Below, in pieces: positions 9,278 through 17,204 of a DNA stretch of 64,000 bases. Position 1 is the first letter of the stretch, and the number at the start of each line of letters is the position of its first letter. Position numbers and translations under genes: made by a program. Source of the stretch: Helicobacter colisuis (GTDB lineage: Bacteria; Campylobacterota; Campylobacteria; Campylobacterales; Helicobacteraceae); contig NZ_JAMOKX010000001.1 of assembly GCF_023646285.1 (NCBI RefSeq), positions 124,001 to 188,000 of the forward strand, given 5' to 3'. Under the pieces are notes generated by a model. That model was given only the letters and a program-made list of their open reading frames with translations, did no database searches and was not told the DNA's origin.

Positions 9278-11794
9278 ATGTTAGATAGAAGAAAATTTTT
9301 AAAGGTTGGCGCAGCATTAACAGCTATTCCACTTATTCCATCTATAAGTGCAGCAAAAAGTGTAGAGGCTACAAAAGTTAGTTTTGGGCTTATTAAAAAT
9401 GGTGAAGTTATCACAGCAGCTCACTGGGGAGCTTTAAAGCTTACTATTAAAAATGGCAAAATCGTTAAAAGTGAGCCTTGGGAAAAAGCCACTAACATGG
9501 ATAACCCATTACAACACTACACTGCAGATATGGTTTATAAATCTCGCGTTAAATATCCTTATGTGCGCAAATCTTACCTTGAAGATCCCGATAATCCCAA
9601 ACCTGAACTTCGCGGGAAAGAAGAATTTGTGCGTGTAAGCTATGATGAGGCTATAAAACTTATCGCAAAAGAACTCAAAAAAACAAGAGACACTAAAGGC
9701 ACAAGTGCTGTTTTTGGTGGAAGTTATGGTTGGAAATCTAGCGGTAATATGCAAAATGCAAGAATCTTACTACATAGATTCTTAAATGTTACAGGTGGTT
9801 TTGTTGGTTCTACTGGGGATTATTCTACAGGAGCTTCTCAAGTTATCATGCCTTATGTAGTTGGATCAATTGAAGTGTATGAACAACAAACTTCTTGGGA
9901 AAATATTCTAGGAAATTCTAAATATGTTGTTATTTGGGGTGCTGATCCAATTTCAACTTTGCGTATTGCTTGGACTTCGTCTGATCAAAGAGGTTTGGCT
10001 TATTTTGAAAAACTTAAAAAAAGCAAAATAAAAGTTATTTGTATTGATCCAGTGAGAACTGATACAGCTAAATTCTTAAATGCAAAATGGATTTCACCAC
10101 GACCAAATACCGATGTGGCTTTAATGATTGGTATGGCAAGTCATTTAATTGCCAAAAATAAAGTTAATTACGACTTCTTAGATAACTATACTACTGGTTT
10201 TGATAAATTCAAAGATTATATTGATGGCAAAGAAGATGGTGTTAAAAAAGATGTTAAATGGGCAAGTAAAATTTCTGGTATCAGTGAAAAAACAATCAGA
10301 GAATTAGCAGAAACTTTTTATGATAATCCTACTATGATTATGAGTGGATGGGGAATGCAAAGAGCTCATTATGGTGAGCAACCACACTGGATGCTTGTAA
10401 CTCTAGCTTCTATGATAGGACAAATCGGCACCAAAGGTGGTGGTTTTGGACTTAGTTATCATTATAGCAATGGCGGTGTGCCAACTTGCAAAAGTGGTGT
10501 AATTGGCGGTATTAATGCAGGAAGCTTGGGAATTTGGGAAAATGGCAAATTCAAAGGCTTAGCTAAATCAAATCAAGCAGCTGGTGGTGCAGAATGGCTT
10601 CAAAATGCTGCAAGTGCTTCTTTCCCGGTGGCAAGAATAGCAGATGCATTGCTTAACCCTGGCAAAACTATCGACCATAATGGTGGTAAAATCACTTATC
10701 CTGACATTGATTTTATCTACTGGGCAGGTGGAAACCCACTTGTTCATCACCAAGATACTAACAACAATGTAAAAGCTTGGAGAAAACCTAGAACTATAGT
10801 TGTAAATGAAATTTACTGGACTCCAACAGCCAAAATGGCAGATATTGTAATGCCTGCAACTTCATCTTATGAAAGAGATGATATTACTATGACTGGGGAT
10901 TATTCTAATATGAATATTGTACCAATGAAACAAGCAGTTGAGCCAGTGGGTGAGAGTAGAGATGATTATGTGATCTTCTCTGACATCTGCAAAGTTTATG
11001 GCAAAGATGTATTTAATGCCTATACAGAAAATGGCAAAAAGGCAAAAGATTTCATTAAAGAATACTACAATAGCGCTTTAAAACAAACTCAAAGCTTTGG
11101 TGAAGTTTTTGCAACTCCTATGCCAAATTTTGAAGAATTTTGGGCAAAAAATGAACCTATTACTTTTGATGTAACTGCAGAAAGTTATGAATGGACACGC
11201 TTCTTGGAATTCATAGAAGATCCAATCCTTAATGCACTAGGAACAGAATCAGGCTTAATTGAGATTTACTCTGAAACAATTAAAAATTACAACTATGATG
11301 ATTGCAAAGCACATCCAACTTGGTTTGAACCAATTGAGTGGCTTGGAAACGCTACAAAAGAAGCACCTTTTCACTTGCTTACAAACCATCCAAAAGATCG
11401 CTTGCACTCTCAACTTTGCCACACAAACTTAAGAGATACTTATGCAGTAAAAGACAGAGAGCCAATTTTAATCAACACTAAAGATGCTAAAAAACTTGGT
11501 ATTAAAAATGGCGATGTTGTAAGAGTATTCAATAAGCGTGGAGAAGTTCTAGCAGGTGCAGTTGTAACAGATGATATTATGCAAGGCGTTGCAAGACTAT
11601 GTGAGGGTGCTTGGTATGATCCTAATGAAAATGGACTTTGCAAATGCGGAAATGCGAATGTTTTGACTATGGATATTCCAACTTCAAAACTTGCAAATGG
11701 TAATATTTCTCATACAGGTCTTGTAAATATCGAGAAATTTAAAGGTGATCTTCCAGCACTTAGTGCTTTTGATGCTCCAAAGGGCGCTAATTAA
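9278..11794 (+). CDS. Molybdopterin S-/N-oxide reductase, TorA/BisC type
   Basis: 838-residue periplasmic enzyme of the DMSO reductase family, with bis-MGD molybdenum. The N-terminus DRRKFLKVGAALTA is a twin-arginine export signal. No CxxC cluster for an iron-sulfur centre is seen, as in TorA and BisC. GDYSTGASQ (near residue 180) holds the expected serine ligand of molybdenum, followed by IEVYEQQTSW; LTNHPKDRLHSQ and the C-terminal dinucleotide-binding domain follow. The likely substrate is TMAO, DMSO, biotin sulfoxide or methionine sulfoxide; the sequence does not tell which. Ribosome site AAGGAAGG lies before ATG 9278. Its electron donor is the cytochrome upstream. Confidence 0.9.
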   Translation: MLDRRKFLKVGAALTAIPLIPSISAAKSVEATKVSFGLIKNGEVITAAHWGALKLTIKNGKIVKSEPWEKATNMDNPLQHYTADMVYKSRVKYPYVRKSYLEDPDNPKPELRGKEEFVRVSYDEAIKLIAKELKKTRDTKGTSAVFGGSYGWKSSGNMQNARILLHRFLNVTGGFVGSTGDYSTGASQVIMPYVVGSIEVYEQQTSWENILGNSKYVVIWGADPISTLRIAWTSSDQRGLAYFEKLKKSKIKVICIDPVRTDTAKFLNAKWISPRPNTDVALMIGMASHLIAKNKVNYDFLDNYTTGFDKFKDYIDGKEDGVKKDVKWASKISGISEKTIRELAETFYDNPTMIMSGWGMQRAHYGEQPHWMLVTLASMIGQIGTKGGGFGLSYHYSNGGVPTCKSGVIGGINAGSLGIWENGKFKGLAKSNQAAGGAEWLQNAASASFPVARIADALLNPGKTIDHNGGKITYPDIDFIYWAGGNPLVHHQDTNNNVKAWRKPRTIVVNEIYWTPTAKMADIVMPATSSYERDDITMTGDYSNMNIVPMKQAVEPVGESRDDYVIFSDICKVYGKDVFNAYTENGKKAKDFIKEYYNSALKQTQSFGEVFATPMPNFEEFWAKNEPITFDVTAESYEWTRFLEFIEDPILNALGTESGLIEIYSETIKNYNYDDCKAHPTWFEPIEWLGNATKEAPFHLLTNHPKDRLHSQLCHTNLRDTYAVKDREPILINTKDAKKLGIKNGDVVRVFNKRGEVLAGAVVTDDIMQGVARLCEGAWYDPNENGLCKCGNANVLTMDIPTSKLANGNISHTGLVNIEKFKGDLPALSAFDAPKGAN

Positions 11795-11803
11795 CCCACT
11801 TTT

Positions 11804-11829
11804 CAAAGAAAGCTCTAAAGCTTTCTTTG
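11804..11829 (+). terminator. Hairpin after the molybdoenzyme gene
   Basis: CAAAGAAAGC (11804-11813) and GCTTTCTTTG (11820-11829) form a perfect 10-bp stem with a 6-base loop, 9 bases after the stop. There is no T run directly behind it. It is the likely transcript end, but not a classic intrinsic terminator. Confidence 0.5.
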
Positions 11830-11850
11830 CATAAAAAATCAATCTTAAAA

Positions 11851-11889
11851 TATAAATCAAAACACAAATTCAATTAATTTTGATTTATA
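11851..11889. repeat. 12-bp perfect inverted repeat between converging genes
   Basis: TATAAATCAAAA (11851-11862) and TTTTGATTTATA (11878-11889) are exact reverse complements around 15 bases. It lies between the molybdoenzyme and the 3' end of ruvB and is followed on the plus strand by T-rich DNA. It could be a second, AT-rich terminator. The rest of 11890-12051 shows nothing I can name. Confidence 0.4.
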
Positions 11890-12051
11890 AGATTTTTATA
11901 TTAACTTTTTTAGATTCTTAAAATTGCGATAGTTATTAGAAAATATCAAGTATTAAAAAAATAGCAACACAGAAATTTTCTTAAAAATAATACGCTTTAA
12001 AGTATGTGCGGTTTTTAGCATTAACAGCTTTTTATTTGCTATCCTGCAATT

Positions 12052-13053
12052 TTAAAACAAACTCTCTATATTTCTAAAAGAAAATAATTCATAAGTTTTT
12101 TGAGTGGCGATTCTACCTCTAGCGGTGCGCTCCAAAAATCCATTTACCAATAAATAAGGCTCGATAACATCTTCAATAGTTCCCTCATCCTCACTCATTG
12201 CTGCAGCAAGTGTGCTAAGCCCAATAGGACGCCCCCTGCTCTCACAAATAATTTTTAAAAAACGCAAATCTAATTCATCAAAACCATATTCATTCACCCC
12301 AAGCTCATTTAAAGCATATTGTGTTCGCTCTTTTGTGATGATTTCTTCCTCTGCTACCTCTGCAAAATCTCTCACACGCTTTAACAAACGCAAGGCGATT
12401 CTAGGCGTTCCACGCGAGCGCTTAGCAATCTCTAATGCCCCTTCACTAGAACATTCTTTTTGTAGCTTAATTGAAGCAATTTGTGCAATTCTAGCCAATT
12501 CTTCTTTTTCATAAAACTGCATTCTAAACTGCATTCCAAACCTATCTCGCAACGGATTACTAATCATTCCTGCTCTTGTTGTCGCTCCAATAAGTGTAAA
12601 ACGCGGTAAATCAATCTTTACCGTTTGGGCTGCAGGACCACTGCCAATAATAATATCCAATCTAAAATCCTCCATTGCAGGATATAAAATCTCTTCAATA
12701 GCAGGAGATAACCTATGAATCTCATCAATAAAAAGTATCTCTCCTTCACTTAGATTAGTCAAAATAGCTGCTAAATCACCTGCTTTTTCAATCATAGGTG
12801 CTGCTGTAACTTTAATTGGTGCATTCATTTCGCCACTAATAATGTGTGCCAAAGTCGTTTTGCCAAGCCCTGGTGGTCCAAAAAGCAACAAATGATCTAA
12901 TACATCTTTTCGTTTTTTAGCCGCTTCAATAAAAACTTTTAGATTCTTTTTAAGCTTTTCTTGTCCTATGTAATCATCCCAATGGCTTGGGCGAAGTTTA
13001 ACCTCTTCATCACCCTCTAATTCCATTTTTTCAATTTCAACAATTCTCTCCAA
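12052..13053 (-). CDS. ruvB: Holliday junction branch-migration helicase RuvB
   Basis: Hexameric AAA+ motor that, with RuvA, drives branch migration during recombination repair. 333 residues. Walker [10 protein letters not shown] is at 59-67, Walker [10 protein letters not shown] follows near 106-114, then the RuvB sensor region IGATTRAG and the C-terminal winged helix with [15 protein letters not shown]. It lies 9 bases after panB, likely co-transcribed. ruvA and ruvC are not in the window. Confidence 0.97.
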   Translation of the reverse strand: MERIVEIEKMELEGDEEVKLRPSHWDDYIGQEKLKKNLKVFIEAAKKRKDVLDHLLLFGPPGLGKTTLAHIISGEMNAPIKVTAAPMIEKAGDLAAILTNLSEGEILFIDEIHRLSPAIEEILYPAMEDFRLDIIIGSGPAAQTVKIDLPRFTLIGATTRAGMISNPLRDRFGMQFRMQFYEKEELARIAQIASIKLQKECSSEGALEIAKRSRGTPRIALRLLKRVRDFAEVAEEEIITKERTQYALNELGVNEYGFDELDLRFLKIICESRGRPIGLSTLAAAMSEDEGTIEDVIEPYLLVNGFLERTARGRIATQKTYELFSFRNIESLF

Positions 13054-13062
13054 GCCTTCCCC

Positions 13063-13869
13063 TTAGTAACTCTCATTTATTTTAGGAAAATCTCCGTTCT
13101 TTACATCTTTTGCATATTGTTGCACTGCTTCTCTAACCAACTTTGCTCCCTCCAAATATTGTCGCACAAATTTTGGCTTAAAGGCTTCAAAGAATCCTAG
13201 CATATCACTCCATACAAGCACTTGCCCATCAACATTCACTCCACTACCAATGCCAATGACAGGAATTTTTAAGTTTTGTGTAATCACTTGCCCAACTTCA
13301 CTTTTAACCCCCTCCAAAACAAGACAAAAAGCCCCTGCCTCTTGGAGTTTAATAGCATCGCACAAAAGCTCTTGAGCTTCCCTCTCACTCTTTCCCTTGA
13401 CCTTATAACCCCCCTCACTTCTTACTAATTGTGGCTTTAATCCAATGTGCCCCATCACTGCAATTCCATTTTCAACAAGCTTTCTAATTGTTTCATGCAT
13501 TTCTGCTCCACCTTCAATTTTAACCGCTTGAGCATTGGTTTCTTTGTAGATTCTAATTGCTCCTTGTAAAGCTATCTCTGGAGTAACCACACTCCCAAAG
13601 GGCATATCACACACTATAAGGCTTTGTTTGGCTCCATTACACACAGCTTTTGTATGATAGATCATCTCATCCAAACCAATTCCCAAAGTATCCTTTGCTC
13701 CAAAAAAACTCATATGCAAACTATCACCTACAAGTATCATATCCACTTCGCTATCAAAAATCCCTGCAAAAAGCGCATCATAGGCTGTAATCATTGTAAT
13801 TTTTTCTTTATTTTTTTTCTCCAATATCTGTGTAATTGTTGTTTGTTTTATGGTAGATTGAATGCTCAT
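13063..13869 (-). CDS. panB: 3-methyl-2-oxobutanoate hydroxymethyltransferase
   Basis: First enzyme of pantothenate (vitamin B5, coenzyme A) synthesis: it transfers a hydroxymethyl group from methylene-THF to ketoisovalerate. 268 residues. MITAYDA and VGDSL at the N-terminus, VKIEGG near residue 120, MGHIGLKPQ and VLEGV are hallmark stretches of the TIM barrel. It is the first gene of panB-ruvB and diverges from ssrA. Confidence 0.96.
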   Translation of the reverse strand: MSIQSTIKQTTITQILEKKNKEKITMITAYDALFAGIFDSEVDMILVGDSLHMSFFGAKDTLGIGLDEMIYHTKAVCNGAKQSLIVCDMPFGSVVTPEIALQGAIRIYKETNAQAVKIEGGAEMHETIRKLVENGIAVMGHIGLKPQLVRSEGGYKVKGKSEREAQELLCDAIKLQEAGAFCLVLEGVKSEVGQVITQNLKIPVIGIGSGVNVDGQVLVWSDMLGFFEAFKPKFVRQYLEGAKLVREAVQQYAKDVKNGDFPKINESY

Positions 13870-13938
13870 TTTCTGCCCCCAAATAATCTAAAAACAAATT
13901 CTACTATATTTTCACATTAATTTTTCTTTGATAAAAAC

Positions 13939-13967
13939 TTGACATTTAATTAAAATATCATTAAAAT
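13939..13967 (+). promoter_or_regulatory. Consensus sigma-70 promoter of ssrA
   Basis: TTGACA at 13939-13944 and TAAAAT at 13962-13967 are separated by 17 bases, with mature tmRNA starting 11 bases downstream. A perfect -35 hexamer is unusual in Campylobacterota, where promoters usually rely on the -10 box and periodic AT tracts. Confidence 0.8.
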
Positions 13968-13977
13968 TTCAGGATTT

Positions 13978-14349
13978 GGGGCTGACATGAATTTCGACGG
14001 GAGTTAGATGGCTCTAGTTGCATACCGACTTGTGCTAAGTCGTAAAACTGGCTCTTAAATATAAACGCAAACAATTCAAATTACGCTCCTGCTTACGCTA
14101 AAGTCGCGTAAGTTTATTAACTCTTTTGGAGCTGTTTTTAGTTAAGATTCTAGCTATTTTCTAAAAGCATCATTTCTGCTAGATGCGGTTTTATCTACCT
14201 AGAGTAAAACTTAAGCTAAATAGGTTGCCTTGTTTATAGATTTTTGGGAGTTTTTATAGACAAGAAAGATTCTAAACCCAAGGAAGTATGTATATCAGCT
14301 GTGTTGGTCTAGTTTTCGGACTGGGGTTTGATTCCCCACAGCTCCACCA
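13978..14349 (+). ncRNA. ssrA: Transfer-messenger RNA (tmRNA)
   Basis: Rescues stalled ribosomes and tags their products for proteolysis. The 5' end GGGGCTGACATGAATTTCGA and the 3' end with TTTGATTCCCC and CAGCTCCACCA pair as the tRNA-like acceptor (GGGGCTG with CAGCTCC) and carry an encoded CCA. The tag frame runs 14067-14111 from resume codon GCA to TAA and reads ANNSNYAPAYAKVA, close to the YAPAYAK tags of Helicobacter and Campylobacter. Length is 372 nt. Confidence 0.97.
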
Positions 14350-14403
14350 TTTTATCTTTATTTCCTACAAGAGTCTTAAATCACTTAAAAAATCATTAAA
14401 GAA

Positions 14404-15138
14404 TCAAAACAAAAATCTATATTGTATTCCTGCTTTTGTATTATCTTCTTGAATTCTATTATTCTCCCTTTGCAAAAAAAGCTTAATAGATTTGAAAGGC
14501 GAATACTCTACACCATAATTCCAAGTTTGCTCATTAACAACTTCATTATTCTGCACCACAGATTGCATTAAAACTAGATTTTGCAACAAAACATTTTCAA
14601 CTTGATGTTTTATTCCATATTTTTCACCCCAATTAAGCGTTTGAGGATCTCTGGAGAATCCACCCACTAAAAGCAAAGAAAAATCTTCATATTCTAAAAT
14701 CGGCAAATTCAGATTAAAATCTCCACCTATATTTTGATCATCACGTGTAAAATAAGAATTAAGATTAACTTTAAATTCCACCTTGGGTATATAAATCCCT
14801 GCTACATTATTTAGCTGCTCACTAAAAATAGGAGAAGCTGCTTTTAGAGTTGAATTAAAAACCTTATTACTCAAGCTATAAGCATCCCATTCAGCATTTT
14901 CATCAATAAGGCTCTTTACTTCTTCTTTTTCTTTATAAAAAGGCTGTTTGTAGTGCTTTGGTATTTTCTCTTCAATTACAGGCAAAGGAATCCCAAACAT
15001 ATCACCAAATTTCTTATAATTATTCAAAGGATTTTGATGATGAATCTCTTTACGAAGATAGTTAGATATTGCCGTTTCTTCCACTCCAAAGAGCATAACA
15101 TTACAAAATAAAATAAGAATCAATCTAACAAATATCAA
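14404..15138 (-). CDS. Unknown exported protein, possibly an outer-membrane beta-barrel
   Basis: 244 residues that I do not recognise. The start has a signal-like stretch (IFVRLILILFCNVMLFG). Residues 20-100 look soluble and charged. From about residue 115 there are alternating strands (VEFKVNLNSYF, FSLLLVGGFS, WNYGVEYSPF, LFLQRENN), and the last residue is Phe after IQYRFL, as in many outer-membrane barrels. No cysteine follows the signal in a lipobox. Only a TTG start (15138) is available, overlapping the yigZ stop by 4 bases, so expression is probably coupled and low. Last gene of a long minus-strand run; tmRNA faces its 3' end. Confidence 0.6.
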   Translation of the reverse strand: MIFVRLILILFCNVMLFGVEETAISNYLRKEIHHQNPLNNYKKFGDMFGIPLPVIEEKIPKHYKQPFYKEKEEVKSLIDENAEWDAYSLSNKVFNSTLKAASPIFSEQLNNVAGIYIPKVEFKVNLNSYFTRDDQNIGGDFNLNLPILEYEDFSLLLVGGFSRDPQTLNWGEKYGIKHQVENVLLQNLVLMQSVVQNNEVVNEQTWNYGVEYSPFKSIKLFLQRENNRIQEDNTKAGIQYRFLF

Positions 15139-15722
15139 AAGTTTAAACTCTTCACTTTCAACACAAAAGCACTCAAATAATCTTTATGTGCTTGAATATC
15201 TAATTTTACACCTTTATCCAAAAACTCTTTTTTAAGAATTTTGACTTCCATTTTCTTAGCCAAATATTCCACTTGCGCTAGTAGCGAAAAAGAAACAAAA
15301 AGTGTTTCTTTGGATTGTGGAATATAGGCTTTAAGAAGATTCTGCTCTTGTGCTTGCAAAATAGCTCCTTTTGCCCCTTGGGTATAAGCGCGCACCAATC
15401 CGCCTGTTCCAAGCAATGTTCCGCCAAAATACCGCACACTAAGCAATGCACATTCTATCAAATCATATCCTCTTAGCACCTTTAAAGTTGGCATACCTGA
15501 AGTGCCTTTTGGCTCACCATCATCACTAAAAGATTCAACAATTTGAGATTGTGCATTGAAATATCGGCTTGCTGTTACAAAATGCACTGCTTTTGTGTGT
15601 TTGACTCTTGCTTCGTTTAAAAATTCTTCAAAACACTCAATAGGAATAAGAAAAGAGAGAAATTGCGAACCTTTAGCCTCAAAAATGCTTTGAGCAACTT
15701 CAGTTGGATAATACAAATCCAC
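15135..15722 (-). CDS. yigZ: YigZ/IMPACT family protein
   Basis: 195 residues of the UPF0029/IMPACT family, whose eukaryotic members control translation through GCN2; the bacterial role is not settled. The family core FSDDGEPKGTSGMP (near residues 64-77) and SVRYFGGTLLGTGGLVRAY are clear. The C-terminal domain (about 130-195) is the ferredoxin-like half. GTG start overlaps the cheB stop by one base (TAGTG), and its own stop overlaps the next gene. Confidence 0.9.
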   Translation of the reverse strand: MDLYYPTEVAQSIFEAKGSQFLSFLIPIECFEEFLNEARVKHTKAVHFVTASRYFNAQSQIVESFSDDGEPKGTSGMPTLKVLRGYDLIECALLSVRYFGGTLLGTGGLVRAYTQGAKGAILQAQEQNLLKAYIPQSKETLFVSFSLLAQVEYLAKKMEVKILKKEFLDKGVKLDIQAHKDYLSAFVLKVKSLNF

Positions 15723-16375
15723 TACTTCCCTCTTTTAAGATTCCCTTGTGAAAATTGTATAATCCTCTCTGGAATCTCATCTAAACTAACCACTTCACAC
15801 ACTGCTCCTCTAGCAATTGCTTGTTTAGGCATTCCAAAAACTACACAACTACTTTCATCTTGTGCAATCGTGTAAGCTCCATTGTCATAAAGTTCTTTAA
15901 TTCCAATGCTACCATCATCGCCCATTCCTGTCATAATAATTGCCAAAGCATTTTTACCAACAACATTATTAACACTGCGAAACATCACATCTACACTTGG
16001 TTTATGGCGAGAAATCCTCTCTCCATCAACACTTTTGATAAAATAATCATTGCCTACCTTATCCAAAAGCAAATGTTTTCCACCCGGTGCAAGGTAAGCA
16101 CAAGAATTATGCAAATGCATTTTTTCATTTGCTTCAAAAACATCAATTACCGCAAGGCGATTAAGACGATTAGCAAAGGAAGTTGAAAAGCCTTCGGGAA
16201 TATGCTGAGTAATAACAATGGGTGGTAAATTAGGCGGAAGTATTTGAATAATCTTAGAAATCGCTTCCACCCCGCCCGTGCTTGCCCCAATAGCAATAAG
16301 CTTTTTCCCTTCGCTCCTGCAAGGATTAGACTTTAAGATTAAATCGGGATGATATTTTTCATTATGATTAATCAC
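15722..16375 (-). CDS. cheB: Chemoreceptor methylesterase CheB without receiver domain
   Basis: Removes methyl groups from chemoreceptor glutamates during adaptation. 217 residues contain only the catalytic domain. The triad is visible: Ser in GASTGG (near 31), His in TQHIPEG, and Asp in MGDDGS. The N-terminal response-regulator domain of E. coli CheB is absent, as I recall for Campylobacter CheB, so phosphorylation cannot gate it in the usual way. GTG start, one base after the cheR stop. Most H. pylori strains lack cheB and cheR, so this points to another Helicobacter-like species. Confidence 0.93.
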   Translation of the reverse strand: MINHNEKYHPDLILKSNPCRSEGKKLIAIGASTGGVEAISKIIQILPPNLPPIVITQHIPEGFSTSFANRLNRLAVIDVFEANEKMHLHNSCAYLAPGGKHLLLDKVGNDYFIKSVDGERISRHKPSVDVMFRSVNNVVGKNALAIIMTGMGDDGSIGIKELYDNGAYTIAQDESSCVVFGMPKQAIARGAVCEVVSLDEIPERIIQFSQGNLKRGK

Positions 16376-16376
16376 A

Positions 16377-17204
16377 TTAGTCCTTTATTTTAATAAAGGT
16401 ATTCTGCCCTAAACGATCAACTTTAGAAGCCAATCCTAAAATACTTTCAGAATGACCCAAATAAAGAGTTCCACCAACTTTCAAACAATTAAAAAGCTTT
16501 TGCAAAATCTCCTCTTGATCGCTCACTTTAAAATAAATCAAAACATTACGACAAAAAATAATATCAAATTCATTTTTCCCAAAAGGATAAGTCTTGGCAT
16601 ACAAATTATGTTGTTTAAATTTAATAATATTTTTTAAGCTTGACTTAGCGTCCATTAAGATTTCTCTTTGACTTTTTGGCGTCATATCAAAAAAATCTTT
16701 TAACTCCAACCAAGTTGGAAGTGGATTTAAAAAAGTATCCACGATATATTTACCTCTTTTAGCAAACTCCAAAACTGAAGTATCAATATCTGTAGCTAAT
16801 AAACTTATAGGGGTTTTGGAATGATAAATTTCTTTTGCATAAAGCAAAGTTGCAGCAATAGAATAAGGCTCTTCTCCAGTAGAGCTTGCCGAGCAATACA
16901 CCTTAATAGGTTCACTTTCTTTGAATCGATGGGGCAAGATTCGATTAATCATATCCAAAAAATGGAACCCCTCGCGAAAAAAATCTGTTTTGTTAGTGGT
17001 AAAACTATTGATAAATTCCTGCTTAAATCGCCCACTCTTAAGCTGTATAAAAAAATTATCAAAATCATCTATTCCTAAATCACGCGCCAATTTATCAAGG
17101 CGATTTTTTATTGTAGAATCTTTATTACTTGGCAAATAAATCCCAGCCATCTCATAGATTAAATCTCGTGCTTTATCGATTTCATTGCTACTGATGAGTG
17201 GCAA
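16377..17204 (-). CDS. cheR: Chemoreceptor methyltransferase CheR
   Basis: Methylates chemoreceptor glutamates with S-adenosylmethionine, the opposite reaction to CheB. 275 residues. An N-terminal helical domain (1-75) with TTNKTDFFREGFHF leads into the SAM-binding motif YCSASSTGEEPYS (near 103-115); LLATDID and FCRNVLIYF follow. The start overlaps the end of ciaB by 17 bases. Together with cheB it forms the adaptation pair of the chemotaxis system; cheA, cheW and cheY are not here. Confidence 0.95.
   Translation of the reverse strand: MPLISSNEIDKARDLIYEMAGIYLPSNKDSTIKNRLDKLARDLGIDDFDNFFIQLKSGRFKQEFINSFTTNKTDFFREGFHFLDMINRILPHRFKESEPIKVYCSASSTGEEPYSIAATLLYAKEIYHSKTPISLLATDIDTSVLEFAKRGKYIVDTFLNPLPTWLELKDFFDMTPKSQREILMDAKSSLKNIIKFKQHNLYAKTYPFGKNEFDIIFCRNVLIYFKVSDQEEILQKLFNCLKVGGTLYLGHSESILGLASKVDRLGQNTFIKIKD

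Noticed and set aside
14742-14747. CACGTG core with partly matching flanks, like half of a parS site
   Set aside because: The flanks match the TGTTTCACGTGAAACA consensus poorly, and it lies inside a gene far from parAB.
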